Assembly (NCBI RefSeq): GCF_018614415.1
Contig: NZ_JAGGOO010000016.1
Coordinates: 62,001 to 126,000, forward strand
Direction of reading: 5' to 3'
DNA: 64,000 bases
Origin: Streptomyces sp. ISL-12
GTDB lineage: Bacteria > Actinomycetota > Actinomycetes > Streptomycetales > Streptomycetaceae
Shown here: piece by piece, positions 7,939 through 15,253 of the stretch
How the letters are laid out: each line of letters begins with the position of its first letter
Numbering within the stretch: the stretch's first letter is position 1
Notes under the pieces: generated by a model
The model's database searches: none
Told to the model about the DNA's origin: nothing
What the model saw: only the letters and a program-made list of their open reading frames with translations
Translations under genes and position numbers: made by a program

Positions 7939-9101
7939 ACCCGGCCCCCCTGCCAGGCGTAGAGCATCCAACCGAACTCGTACGGCCGGCATTCGCGGTC
8001 CACGGAAAGCGGGCGGTACACCCGGTCCAGGGTCCTCAGCCGCAGCCCCGCGGCAGCCCGCGTGGACAGTCCGCGCACCGCCCGCACGGCCTTCTTCGGG
8101 TCACCCCGGTAGACCTTGCGCCAGGTCACGCCCAGCTCGTCGAGGATCAACGGCTCCTGGGCGGACGGGTGTCCGGCCAGTTCCGGTACGTCCGTCATCC
8201 AGCGCAGGCCCTTGCGGAGAGCCGCACTGAAGTCGCCGCCCCCGGCCTCGGCCAGGTCGAACAGGGCGGTCGGCGCCATCGCGTGCTGGTGGACGCTGTA
8301 GACCGGATAGCCCTCCACGACACCGCCGGTGCGCGCGTCGTAGTGCCACCACCACTGGCCGCCCTCGCCCTGGAGCTCGCAGATACGGGCCGCACACGCC
8401 TCGGCCGCGGCCAGTGCCTCGGGATCGCCGGGGCCACTGGCGTGGGCGCGGGCCAGTGCCTGGAGCGGGTACGTCTGGTCGGCGAAGCAGCTCACGTGCG
8501 CCCGGTACCAGGGGAGCAGCCCGGGGCCGGTGGCGTGCGGGAACAGCGGGCCGCCGCCGGTGCGGGAGCGCAGCAGACGGCCGCGGGCCGCGGTGAGGTG
8601 CTCCTCCACATCGGCCGCGTCGCGGGCCGCCGCCAGCGCGGACAGCACCCACGCCGCCTCGACGGTGTACTGCGGCCGTCGGTGGTCGTCCAGCGCCGTC
8701 ACCCGGGCCAGGGCGTCGGACAGCTTGGGGTGCCCGGTCTCGGCGGCGGCCCAGGCGATGAGCGCGGCGTCGCCGAGGTTGGTCACCGACGGCAGCGACT
8801 CCACCAGCAGGCCGGTGAACTCCTGGGCGGTACGGCCCGCGAGCACCGTCCGCTGGCGGTCCTCGGGCAGGTGGTGGACGCCGAGCGCGGTGATGGCCGC
8901 GTACCGCCTGCTGGTCCCGCGCTGCTCCACGCGCCAGGACCCGTCGGGCGCCCGCGTCCCGGCCAGGGTGAAGGCGAAGGCCTCCTTGCCCGGCAGCAGC
9001 ATCGAGGGCAGGCCCGACTCGGCCAGGGACAGCAGCCGTTGTGCGAGCGGCAGCAGCGACGGTTCGTCACGACCGAGCGCCGCCAGACGTGAAGTGGTCA
9101 T
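7935..9101 (-). CDS. Unknown protein of polysaccharide locus, alpha/alpha-toroid-like
   Basis: A 388-residue, mostly helical cytoplasmic-type protein without signal peptide or membrane helix. It has repeated segments around 55-80, 110-145, 195-230 and 245-290. The aromatic stretches QWWWHYDARTGGVVEGYPVYSVHQHAMAP and the repeated Ala-rich helices look like an alpha/alpha-barrel (terpenoid cyclase/prenyltransferase or glycosidase toroid) fold. I do not recognise a specific family. It is the first gene of the ATGA-coupled run with wecG-wecC, so a role in making or trimming the ManNAcA-containing glycan is a context inference only. The ATG at 9101 follows a 288-bp gap that probably holds the promoter. 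Confidence 0.75.
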   Translation of the reverse strand: MTTSRLAALGRDEPSLLPLAQRLLSLAESGLPSMLLPGKEAFAFTLAGTRAPDGSWRVEQRGTSRRYAAITALGVHHLPEDRQRTVLAGRTAQEFTGLLVESLPSVTNLGDAALIAWAAAETGHPKLSDALARVTALDDHRRPQYTVEAAWVLSALAAARDAADVEEHLTAARGRLLRSRTGGGPLFPHATGPGLLPWYRAHVSCFADQTYPLQALARAHASGPGDPEALAAAEACAARICELQGEGGQWWWHYDARTGGVVEGYPVYSVHQHAMAPTALFDLAEAGGGDFSAALRKGLRWMTDVPELAGHPSAQEPLILDELGVTWRKVYRGDPKKAVRAVRGLSTRAAAGLRLRTLDRVYRPLSVDRECRPYEFGWMLYAWQGGRV

Positions 9102-9389
9102 CTTCCGGACACACCAACCCCCCTGTGGGTCCTGTGTTCAACAGACTGTGTCCGTCGGGCCGCGACCGGCCGGACGGTGGAAAGGCAGACGTCAGACGCC
9201 GGATCGGCACGTGCTCCCGGCTTTGGACACAGGTGTCCCCATCACCCCGTAACCCCCCTGGGCACGACTGGCTCGTGTGCTCATTGTGCTCGGTCTGCAC
9301 ACTTCGTACACATGTTATGCCGGTAAGTGTTCGAGGAATCGGGCTTTGCGAGAAACAGCTGAAAACAACTGGGAACGCAGGGACCGGCG
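9102..9389. promoter_or_regulatory. Intergenic region upstream of the polysaccharide operon
   Basis: 288 bp without a credible gene. The part at about 9290-9390 is much less GC-rich than its surroundings (for example CTGAAAACAACTGGGAAC), as expected of promoter DNA for the minus-strand gene beginning at 9101. No unambiguous -35/-10 pair could be assigned by eye. Confidence 0.4.
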
Positions 9390-9989
9390 TCAGGCGCGCT
9401 CCACCAGTTCCCCGTCCTTCTCGTCGTACAGCGCCCCCGTCTCCGGGCACTCCCAGGCGCCCGGCGTGCCCGCGCTCTCCACCAGCCGGACGCCGGCCCG
9501 GCCGACCCAGCCGATCCGGCGGGCCGGAACGCCCGCCACCAGCGCGAAGTCGGGTACGTCCCGGGTCACCACGGCGCCCGCCGCGACCAGCGCCCAGCGG
9601 CCGACGCGCACCGGGGCCACGCAGACCGAACGGGCCCCTAGCGAGGCCCCCTCCTCGACCACGACCGCCACGGCCTCCCAGTCGCCGCCCCGCTTCAGCC
9701 GGCCCGTCACGTCCACCGACCGGGGGAAGTGGTCGTTGGTGAGCACCGCCGCCGGGCCGACGAACACGCCGTCGGCGAGCACCGCGGGCTCGTAGACCAG
9801 CGCGTAGTTCTGGAGCTTCACGTTGTCGCCGATCCGCACCCCGGGGCCGACATAGGCTCCCCGGCCCACGACGCAGCCGCTGCCGAGCCGCGCGTCCTTC
9901 CGGATCTGGGCCAGGTCCCAGACCGCCGACCCGTCGCCGACCGTGGCGGAATCGTCGACCTGGGCGGTCGGCTGAACCCTGAAGCTCAT
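9390..9989 (-). CDS. Left-handed beta-helix (hexapeptide) N-acetyltransferase, WbpD/WlbB-like
   Basis: A 199-residue acyltransferase with about eight hexapeptide turns (for example AVWDLAQIRKDARLGSGCVVGRGAYVGPGVRIGDNVKLQNYALVYE). NDHFPRS is the segment that contains the catalytic histidine in UDP-amino-sugar acetyltransferases, and VVTRDVPDFALVAGVPARRIGWVGRAG is the typical coil end. The short C-terminal stretch with ECPETGALYDEKDGE resembles the tail of WlbB/WbpD enzymes that acetylate a 3-amino group on UDP-GlcNAcA-type sugars. The partner aminotransferase and oxidase are not in this window. It lies 67 bp after the RmlA gene on the same strand. Confidence 0.85.
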   Translation of the reverse strand: MSFRVQPTAQVDDSATVGDGSAVWDLAQIRKDARLGSGCVVGRGAYVGPGVRIGDNVKLQNYALVYEPAVLADGVFVGPAAVLTNDHFPRSVDVTGRLKRGGDWEAVAVVVEEGASLGARSVCVAPVRVGRWALVAAGAVVTRDVPDFALVAGVPARRIGWVGRAGVRLVESAGTPGAWECPETGALYDEKDGELVERA

Positions 9990-10030
9990 GTGGTGGAACC
10001 TTTCTGCCGAGGTGGGGGCCGGGGTGGAGT

Positions 10031-10069
10031 GCTATGAGGAGACGCTGTGAGGAGACGCTATGAGGAGAT
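10031..10069 (+). repeat. 13-bp tandem repeat (three copies) across the rmlA stop codon
   Basis: Three adjacent 13-mers, GCTATGAGGAGAC, GCTGTGAGGAGAC and GCTATGAGGAGAT, begin at 10031, 10044 and 10057. The last one contains the TAG stop of the RmlA gene (10058-10060, minus strand). Duplication of the gene end into the short spacer is the simplest reading. Confidence 0.9.
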
Positions 10070-11125
10070 CTGCACCTTGCTGTGGTCGCCGAGCACGAAC
10101 CGGTGCGCCGACGGGTTGCGCGGGGCGGGCGTGACCTCGACGTCGCGCCCGATGAGCGAGGCCTCCACCCGCCGTACGCCCGTCACCGACGAGCCGCGCA
10201 GCACGATGGAGTACTCGATCTCGCTGTCCACGATCCGGCAACCCTCGGAGAGCGAGGTGAACGGGCCGATGTAGGCGTTCTCGACGACGACGCCGGCACC
10301 GATGACCACGGGGCCGACGATCCGGCTGCGCACGACCCGGGCGCCCTCCTCGACGCGCACCCGGCCGATGATCTCGCTGTCCGCGTCGACCGTGCCCGCC
10401 CTGAGCGGTTCCACGGTCTCCAGCACCGACCGGTTGACCTCCAGCATGTCGGTGACGTTGCCGGTGTCCTTCCAGTAACCGGAGACGGTCGTGGAGCGGA
10501 CGTCGCGCCCTTCGTCGATCAGCCACTGGATGGCGTGCGTGATCTCCAACTCCCCGCGCCAGGAGGGCCGGACGGCGCGGACGGCCTCGTGCACGGCCGG
10601 AGTGAAGAGGTAGACGCCGACGAGCGCGAGGTCGCTCTTGGGCGTCCTCGGCTTCTCCTCCAGCCCGATCAGCCGCCCCTGGGCGTCCAGTTCGGCCACC
10701 CCGAACCGCCCGGGATCGGGGACCTTCGTCAACAGCACCTGAGCGTCCGGACGTTCCGCGCGGAAGCTGTCCACCAGCGGCGTGATCCCGCCGACGACGA
10801 AGTTGTCACCGAGGTACATGACGAAGTCGTCCTCGCCGAGGAACTCGTGGGCGATGAGCACCGCGTGGGCCAGACCCAGCGGTTCCTCCTGCGGGATGTA
10901 GGTGACGTCGAGGCCGAACCGCGAACCGTCACCGACCGCCTCCCGGATCTCCTCCGCGGTGTCCCCGACGACGATCCCCACCTCGGTGATCCCGGCGTCC
11001 GCGATCGCCTCCAGGCCGTAGAAGAGCACCGGCTTGTTGGCGACGGGAACCAACTGCTTGGCGGACGTGTGGGTGATGGGACGTAAACGAGTACCGGAGC
11101 CACCGGACAACACAAGTGCCCTCAT
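10058..11125 (-). CDS. rmlA: Glucose-1-phosphate thymidylyltransferase, long form
   Basis: A 355-residue nucleotidyltransferase. The N-terminal motif GGSGTRLRPIT, the PVANKPVLFYGLEAI segment and GDNF define the RmlA family making dTDP-glucose from dTTP and glucose-1-phosphate. The C-terminal ~110 residues form a left-handed beta-helix (SEIIGRVRVEEGARVVRSRIVGPVVIG). This matches the long actinobacterial form (StrD/GraD type) of about 355 residues rather than the ~290-residue enteric form. The start MRALVLSGG is the family start; an in-frame ATG 18 bp upstream (11143) is possible, and no strong Shine-Dalgarno precedes either. It heads the polysaccharide locus. The other dTDP-sugar genes are not in the window. 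Confidence 0.9.
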   Translation of the reverse strand: MRALVLSGGSGTRLRPITHTSAKQLVPVANKPVLFYGLEAIADAGITEVGIVVGDTAEEIREAVGDGSRFGLDVTYIPQEEPLGLAHAVLIAHEFLGEDDFVMYLGDNFVVGGITPLVDSFRAERPDAQVLLTKVPDPGRFGVAELDAQGRLIGLEEKPRTPKSDLALVGVYLFTPAVHEAVRAVRPSWRGELEITHAIQWLIDEGRDVRSTTVSGYWKDTGNVTDMLEVNRSVLETVEPLRAGTVDADSEIIGRVRVEEGARVVRSRIVGPVVIGAGVVVENAYIGPFTSLSEGCRIVDSEIEYSIVLRGSSVTGVRRVEASLIGRDVEVTPAPRNPSAHRFVLGDHSKVQISS

Positions 11126-11342
11126 GCGGAGCACCCTACTCATGCCGGAACGGTCGACGGAGGGATTCCGCACACACCTTCGACTGGGGGGCGGACGCCG
11201 AAACCGTGTCGCAGACACGGGGAACTTGTGCAGTTTTGCGGTCGGCGGCATGGAACCCGGACGAGGCCGCCTATTTCGCCGTCCCTCCGCCGCCGACTCC
11301 GTGATAGCACGGAGCGACCGAGTCGAAAGGGCTTACGACCTC
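11126..11342. promoter_or_regulatory. Divergent promoter region rmlA / yceI
   Basis: 217 bp between two divergent genes. It must hold both promoters. No clear operator or consensus box was found on either strand by eye. Confidence 0.4.
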
Positions 11343-11990
11343 ATGGGTATCTTCAGCCGTCGCCAGAGCGCGACCGCCGAGCAGGCGTCACCTGTCGACT
11401 TCCGTGCGCCGGTGGAGGAGGTCACGCCCGCCGGTGTCGCGCTCGACCCCAGGCTGCGCGCGCTGACCGGTGAGTGGACCATCGACCGTCCGCACAGCCG
11501 CATCGGGTTCTCCGTGCGGCACGCGATGGTGACGACGGTACGGGGCTCCTTCGCCGACTACGACAGCAAGCTGTACTTCGACGGGGCCCGGCCCTCCGAG
11601 TCGCGGGCGCACCTCGTCATCAAGGTGGCCAGCGTCGACACGGGCGTGGAGCAGCGCGACGCCCACCTCGTCGGCGCCGACTTCTTCGACGCGAGCCGCT
11701 ACCCGGAGATGGTGTTCCGCAGCACGTCCACCGTGCACGAGGGCGGGGAGAACTTCCGTATGACGGGCGACCTGACCATCCGCGGCATCACCCGGCCCGT
11801 CGACCTCCAGCTCGACTACCTCGGCTCGGTCATGGACCCCTTCGGCTACGAGCGCGCCGGTTTCGACGGCACCACCACGATCGACCGCACCGAGTGGGGC
11901 CTGGTCTACAACCAGCGCCTCGAAGCGGGCGGGGCGATGGTCAGCGAGAAGATCCGGCTGCAGTTCGACATCTCCGCCATCCGGGCGTGA
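11343..11990 (+). CDS. YceI family protein
   Basis: A 215-residue protein whose body is a YceI lipocalin-like beta-barrel: LTGEWTIDRPHSRIGFSVRHAMVTTVRGSF, then ASVDTGVEQRDAHLVGADFFDASRYPEMVFRS, MTGDLTIRGITRPVDL and the end EKIRLQFDISAIRA. YceI proteins bind isoprenoid-like lipids in their barrel. This one has no signal peptide, only about 40 extra N-terminal residues starting MGIFSRRQ, so it is probably cytoplasmic as in other actinobacteria. GAAAGGG lies upstream of the ATG. It stands alone between the polysaccharide genes and the convergent DUF2089 operon. Physiological role unknown. Confidence 0.9.
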   Translation: MGIFSRRQSATAEQASPVDFRAPVEEVTPAGVALDPRLRALTGEWTIDRPHSRIGFSVRHAMVTTVRGSFADYDSKLYFDGARPSESRAHLVIKVASVDTGVEQRDAHLVGADFFDASRYPEMVFRSTSTVHEGGENFRMTGDLTIRGITRPVDLQLDYLGSVMDPFGYERAGFDGTTTIDRTEWGLVYNQRLEAGGAMVSEKIRLQFDISAIRA

Positions 11991-12075
11991 GGTGATACCG
12001 GGGCGGGAACGACACCGGGACGGTCCCGCCGCCGGAGGCGCTCCGCCGGCGAGCTGCCGCCGCCCGGCGCCGCCG

Positions 12076-12507
12076 TCACTCGCAGAACACCCGCACCTTG
12101 GCATCGGGGTCGTCGACGTCGACGGAGACCTCGTCGAGATGCTCGATGAGGTCGTCGAGGTGCTGCTGCTTGAGCTCGCCGAGGTCGATCGGCACCCCCG
12201 CCTTGCTCAGCTCCGTGTTGACCTTGGTGATCGCCTGGGGAGGGAGGAGGCTCGTGAGCCGGACCCCCGCGCGCAGCAGTTGCAGCGGCACCCGGATGTT
12301 GACCCGGCTCGCCCCGTCACCGGAGTCGTCCGCCGCGTCCACCAGCACGCGCAGGTACTTGGGGCGGGACTTGGGGCCGGAGGCGCCCGGCGGTGACGCG
12401 GGCCGGTCCTGTTCCAGGGCGGCGATCAGCCGCTCGGCCGCATCCGCGGTGATCTTGCCCTCGGCCAGCATTTCCAGGACCTGACGGCGTTGTTCGTTCA
12501 TCGCCAC
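12076..12507 (-). CDS. SHOCT-like (DUF2089-C-type) domain protein
   Basis: A 143-residue protein. Residues about 5-33 (QRRQVLEMLAEGKITADAAERLIAALEQ) are a SHOCT-like helical domain also found at the end of DUF2089 regulators, here including the one two genes upstream. The rest has a strand-rich section (KYLRVLVDAADDSGDGASRVNIRVPLQLL) and a short acidic tail ending VFCE, as in bacterial envelope-sensor helper proteins. The GTG at 12507 is preferred over the ATG six bases later because AGGAGGAG is spaced correctly for it. It is the last gene of a three-gene operon. A regulatory role with the DUF2089 protein is inferred. Confidence 0.75.
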   Translation of the reverse strand: MAMNEQRRQVLEMLAEGKITADAAERLIAALEQDRPASPPGASGPKSRPKYLRVLVDAADDSGDGASRVNIRVPLQLLRAGVRLTSLLPPQAITKVNTELSKAGVPIDLGELKQQHLDDLIEHLDEVSVDVDDPDAKVRVFCE

Positions 12508-12522
12508 TGTCTCTCCTCCTGC

Positions 12523-12783
12523 TCATCTGACGCTTACCAGTACGGCCGTGCGGTGGTACTCCAGCTCGAACCGCGTGCCGGGCAGCGCCCACAGCACGCG
12601 CCCGGCACCGCGCAGCGCGCCCAAGGGGCGCACCCCGGTGGCGAGGCAGGCGACGACGGCGCCCAGTACGGCGAGCAGGATCAGCGGGGACAGCACCAGC
12701 AGGACCAGCGGGACCGGGATGTACAGCCGCCTCCGGCGGCCGTCCGGACGTCGGAGGCCCACGGTCACGAGGCAGGGGATCAC
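12523..12783 (-). CDS. Small membrane protein of the DUF2089 operon
   Basis: An 86-residue protein with one long hydrophobic section (about 22-50, YIPVPLVLLVLSPLILLAVLGAVVACLATGV), probably one or two helices, between a basic N terminus (RRPDGRRRR) and a basic C-terminal tail. Its start overlaps the DUF2089 stop by four bases (ATGA), so it is translationally coupled to the regulator and precedes the SHOCT-like gene by 15 bp. I do not recognise the family. Position suggests a membrane partner that links the regulator to the envelope. Confidence 0.7.
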   Translation of the reverse strand: MIPCLVTVGLRRPDGRRRRLYIPVPLVLLVLSPLILLAVLGAVVACLATGVRPLGALRGAGRVLWALPGTRFELEYHRTAVLVSVR

Positions 12784-13184
12784 CGGGAGCCCTCCAGCTC
12801 GGCCAGTGCCTCCTGGGCGCTGATCTCGCCCCGCCGCAGTCGGCCGACCACGGCGGCGGCGTCGACGGGCGCGGGGTCGGTGTCGACGAAGTCGAGCTGC
12901 TCGGCGATCCGCTTCAGCCGGGACTTGACCGTCGGGTAGCTCACCCCGAAGATCCGCTCCATCTCCTTGATGGAACCGTGCGACCGTACGAACGCGGCGA
13001 CGAACACCTGGTCGTCGATGCTGAGCTGGGCCAGCTGCGGGGGTTCGAACTCCCCCTCGATCGCGACGCCGCCGCGTGCGAGGCGGACCCGCTCGACCAC
13101 GAACGGCTGCCCGCGCGTCAGGTCCGTCAGTTCCTGCCAGTCCACCCTCGGCTCCCTGCTCTCGGCGACGCGCTCACTGTTCAT
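12780..13184 (-). CDS. DUF2089 family helix-turn-helix regulator
   Basis: A 134-residue protein with the DUF2089 core PQLAQLSIDDQVFVAAFVRSHGSIKEMERIFGVSYPTVKSRLKRIAEQL (about 52-100). Its GVSYPTVKSRLKRI is a recognition helix like those of sigma-factor region 4. The C-terminal ~30 residues (AAVVGRLRRGEISAQEALAELEG) are the SHOCT-like domain. It starts at an ATG at 13184 without a good Shine-Dalgarno, 25 bp after a TTGACG box, so the transcript may have a very short leader. It begins a three-gene coupled operon and is probably autoregulated. The ligand or signal is unknown. Confidence 0.85.
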   Translation of the reverse strand: MNSERVAESREPRVDWQELTDLTRGQPFVVERVRLARGGVAIEGEFEPPQLAQLSIDDQVFVAAFVRSHGSIKEMERIFGVSYPTVKSRLKRIAEQLDFVDTDPAPVDAAAVVGRLRRGEISAQEALAELEGSR

Positions 13185-13250
13185 TTGTATCTTGAGATTT
13201 TTAAGTCGTCAACGCTCAGGAATTGATTTTCTTTATCTCTGCTTCATTGG
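13185..13250 (-). promoter_or_regulatory. Low-GC promoter region of the DUF2089 operon
   Basis: The region upstream of the DUF2089 start is strikingly AT-rich for this genome (GATAAAGAAAATCAATTCC and CTTAAAAATCTCAAGATAC on the minus strand). It contains TTGACG as a possible -35. ATCT-TG-AGAT on the plus strand at 13188-13197 is a short palindrome next to the start codon. Functional assignment is by position. Confidence 0.45.
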
Positions 13251-13270
13251 TTGCCGGCCCGGGCGCCGAG

Positions 13271-14326
13271 TCACTCGCCTCCGCCTCCGCCATCACCGCC
13301 CCCGCCGTCGCCCCCGCCTCCGTCTCCTCCGTCCGCGCCCCAGCCGTCACCCCCGCCGGGTTCGTTGTCCGGGCGTCCCCTGCCGAGGTTGCTGTACCAA
13401 GGACGGCCCCACGCGTCGTCGTCGGCGGCGGCGGGCTCGCCCCGGTACACGGGGCGTCCCCGTTCCGCGCGGAACCGTGCCGAGCCCGTCGTGTCCCCGA
13501 GCCCGAAGGCGGCGGCGAAGAGCTGGGCCATGACGGCGTCCAACGGGTCACCGCTCGCGTAGTGCACGGGAGCCAACGGCAGCAGCACCATGCCCGGTTC
13601 GCGCGCGAGCCGGCTTGGCAGACGGGTCAGCAGGGCGACGGGCCGGTCATTGCACAGCAGCCGCGAACTCGTCGCGTTCTCCCGCCGCAGGACCCAGTGC
13701 CGCCCCGGGATCCGTACCTCCACGAGACTCCGGGACTTGCGCCAGTTCTTCTCGAGACCGAGGCCGGCTGCCGTGTCGGCGACGGTCAGCCGCAGGCCCT
13801 TCGACGGCTCCGGGGCGTCCGGGCGGAAGCCGTACGGTGCCCGCAGCCGCAGGACGGGAGCATGGGGTCCCCATACGTCCACGCGCACCAGGCGCCGTTC
13901 CACGGCGACGGCGATCTGCCCGGCGGGTCCCGGCGCGAACCGCCGCGCGATCCACAGGGGCACCCCCTCGGCCCGGCCCCGGGCGGACAGGGCGGCCACC
14001 TGTCCGGGCCCGCCGCACCGCAGGACCGCGAGGTTCCCCAACTGGTGGGCGAACCGGGCGGCATGCCGAGCCCTCACCGGGGTGCAGGAACCGGTGACGC
14101 GGGTGACCGGGACGATGCCGGCGCCGTCCGCCAGCGTGTGCGGCGGGCGCTCCGTGCCACCCCCGCCGAGCCAGCGGCCCCGCTGGTACGCCTCGGCCAT
14201 GGCGCCGAGGTTCAGCTCGTACAGGGGAGTGGTCCTCGAGCCCACCCGCAACCGGTCCCCGGTCAGCTCCACGGTCCGGGACAGCGGATTGCGCGACCGT
14301 TCGCCATAGAGCACCTGGTTCACCAC
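13271..14326 (-). CDS. Unknown protein with glycine-rich C terminus
   Basis: A 351-residue protein without signal peptide or clear membrane helix. The N-terminal ~290 residues are globular with regular strand/turn patterns (LRLTVADTAAGLGLEKNWRKSRSLVEVRIPGRHWVLRRE). The last ~40 residues are low complexity, (GGGGD)n-like, ending GGGGGE. Start GTG at 14326, with a second GTG right after it and GGGGG upstream. I do not recognise the family. The glycine tail is a likely slippage-prone repeat. It stands alone on the minus strand, convergent with nothing and separated by 158 bp from the next minus-strand gene. Confidence 0.7.
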   Translation of the reverse strand: MVNQVLYGERSRNPLSRTVELTGDRLRVGSRTTPLYELNLGAMAEAYQRGRWLGGGGTERPPHTLADGAGIVPVTRVTGSCTPVRARHAARFAHQLGNLAVLRCGGPGQVAALSARGRAEGVPLWIARRFAPGPAGQIAVAVERRLVRVDVWGPHAPVLRLRAPYGFRPDAPEPSKGLRLTVADTAAGLGLEKNWRKSRSLVEVRIPGRHWVLRRENATSSRLLCNDRPVALLTRLPSRLAREPGMVLLPLAPVHYASGDPLDAVMAQLFAAAFGLGDTTGSARFRAERGRPVYRGEPAAADDDAWGRPWYSNLGRGRPDNEPGGGDGWGADGGDGGGGDGGGGDGGGGGE

Positions 14327-14484
14327 GACCCCCGTACATCGTGCGGCCCCGACCGGCCCGCCGGATGCGTGTGTGCCGGGTCCACGAAGCCACTGCCACT
14401 ACCACTCTCAGACCGCGCCGGTGTCCTCGTGGTTCCACGAGGGATCGGCAGGGTGACGGCGAGGCTCTGGGGCAGGGCGGGCCC

Positions 14485-15009
14485 CTAGCCGAGCCACTCC
14501 CGCAGGAGCGCCTCCCGCTCCGCCTCCCGGGGCGAGCCCCCTTCCCACGTGCGGCCCCACTCCGACATGGCCGCCAGGGTCGTGGTCATCGTCGCGGCGC
14601 CCTCCGCGAGGCGGGTCAGGAGGGCGCGGGAGAGGTCGGTCTCGGCCTGGGAGTAGCCGACGGCCGCGGCCACGTAGGCCGCCAACTCATGGTCTCCAGT
14701 GGCTGTTTTGACGTTCAGCGTCATCAGCCCCGGAGCGTCGTCCGCCCCGCCCGAGCCAGGGTCCACGAGATTCAGCACCGTGGTCCACGCCATGCCCGTG
14801 ACCGCGCCGACCCGCCGCATCACCGTCTTCACGGGCACGTCCGTCACCGTCAGGCTCCGCACGTCCTCCCACAGGTGGAGGCCGGACTGTCCGTCCCCGA
14901 GGGCCACGACGCCCTCGGGGGACAGGCGTACCCCGGGAGCCAGACCGGACGGCTTCGCGCCCACGTACACATCGCCCTCGGCGATCCAGAACAGGCCCAC
15001 CATGGCCAT
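14485..15009 (-). CDS. Unknown cytoplasmic protein
   Basis: A 174-residue protein beginning MAMVGLFWIAEGDVYVGAKPSGLAPGVRLSPEGVVAL, i.e. a beta-rich N-terminal half, possibly PH-like. It is followed by a helical C-terminal half (ELAAYVAAAVGYSQAETDLSRALLTRLAEGAATM) and a charged end with REAEREALLREWLG. The ATG at 15009 is chosen for the GGGGGAAG ten bases upstream; a longer frame to 15126 lacks such a site. No family recognised and no informative neighbour. Confidence 0.7.
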   Translation of the reverse strand: MAMVGLFWIAEGDVYVGAKPSGLAPGVRLSPEGVVALGDGQSGLHLWEDVRSLTVTDVPVKTVMRRVGAVTGMAWTTVLNLVDPGSGGADDAPGLMTLNVKTATGDHELAAYVAAAVGYSQAETDLSRALLTRLAEGAATMTTTLAAMSEWGRTWEGGSPREAEREALLREWLG

Positions 15010-15253
15010 GGGTTGCTCACTTCCCCCGACGACGGCGCCACCGCCGTGTCTCACATCAAAACGATCAAGTCGCTCTCCGCAACGCGCGAGGCCGACCGGA
15101 AGTTCCCGTCCCGCGCCCCGATTCACATCTGTAAAACCGATTGCCTACAACGGAAACATCTGTTGGACAGGGTTTACGAGGGCCGCTGAGGATGTTCGTG
15201 CGGTAGCACAGTCAACGCGACACCGGATGGACTGCCGCACGAGCGGAGGCGAA
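15010..15253. promoter_or_regulatory. Divergent intergenic region before the flavin monooxygenase operon
   Basis: 244 bp with a locally AT-richer section at 15050-15175. The octamer ACATCTGT occurs twice, at 15125 and 15157, 32 bp apart, which could be a regulator half-site pair (for instance for the LysR protein encoded at the end of the operon). GTTGGACAG followed by GTTTACG is a weak promoter-like pair. All by eye. Confidence 0.4.

Noticed and set aside
13223..14488. Long plus-strand open frame opposite the minus-strand glycine-rich protein gene
   Set aside because: It is a high-GC shadow frame with no start signal, no regular protein pattern and biased toward Arg/Pro/Ala; the minus-strand frame reads as a normal protein.
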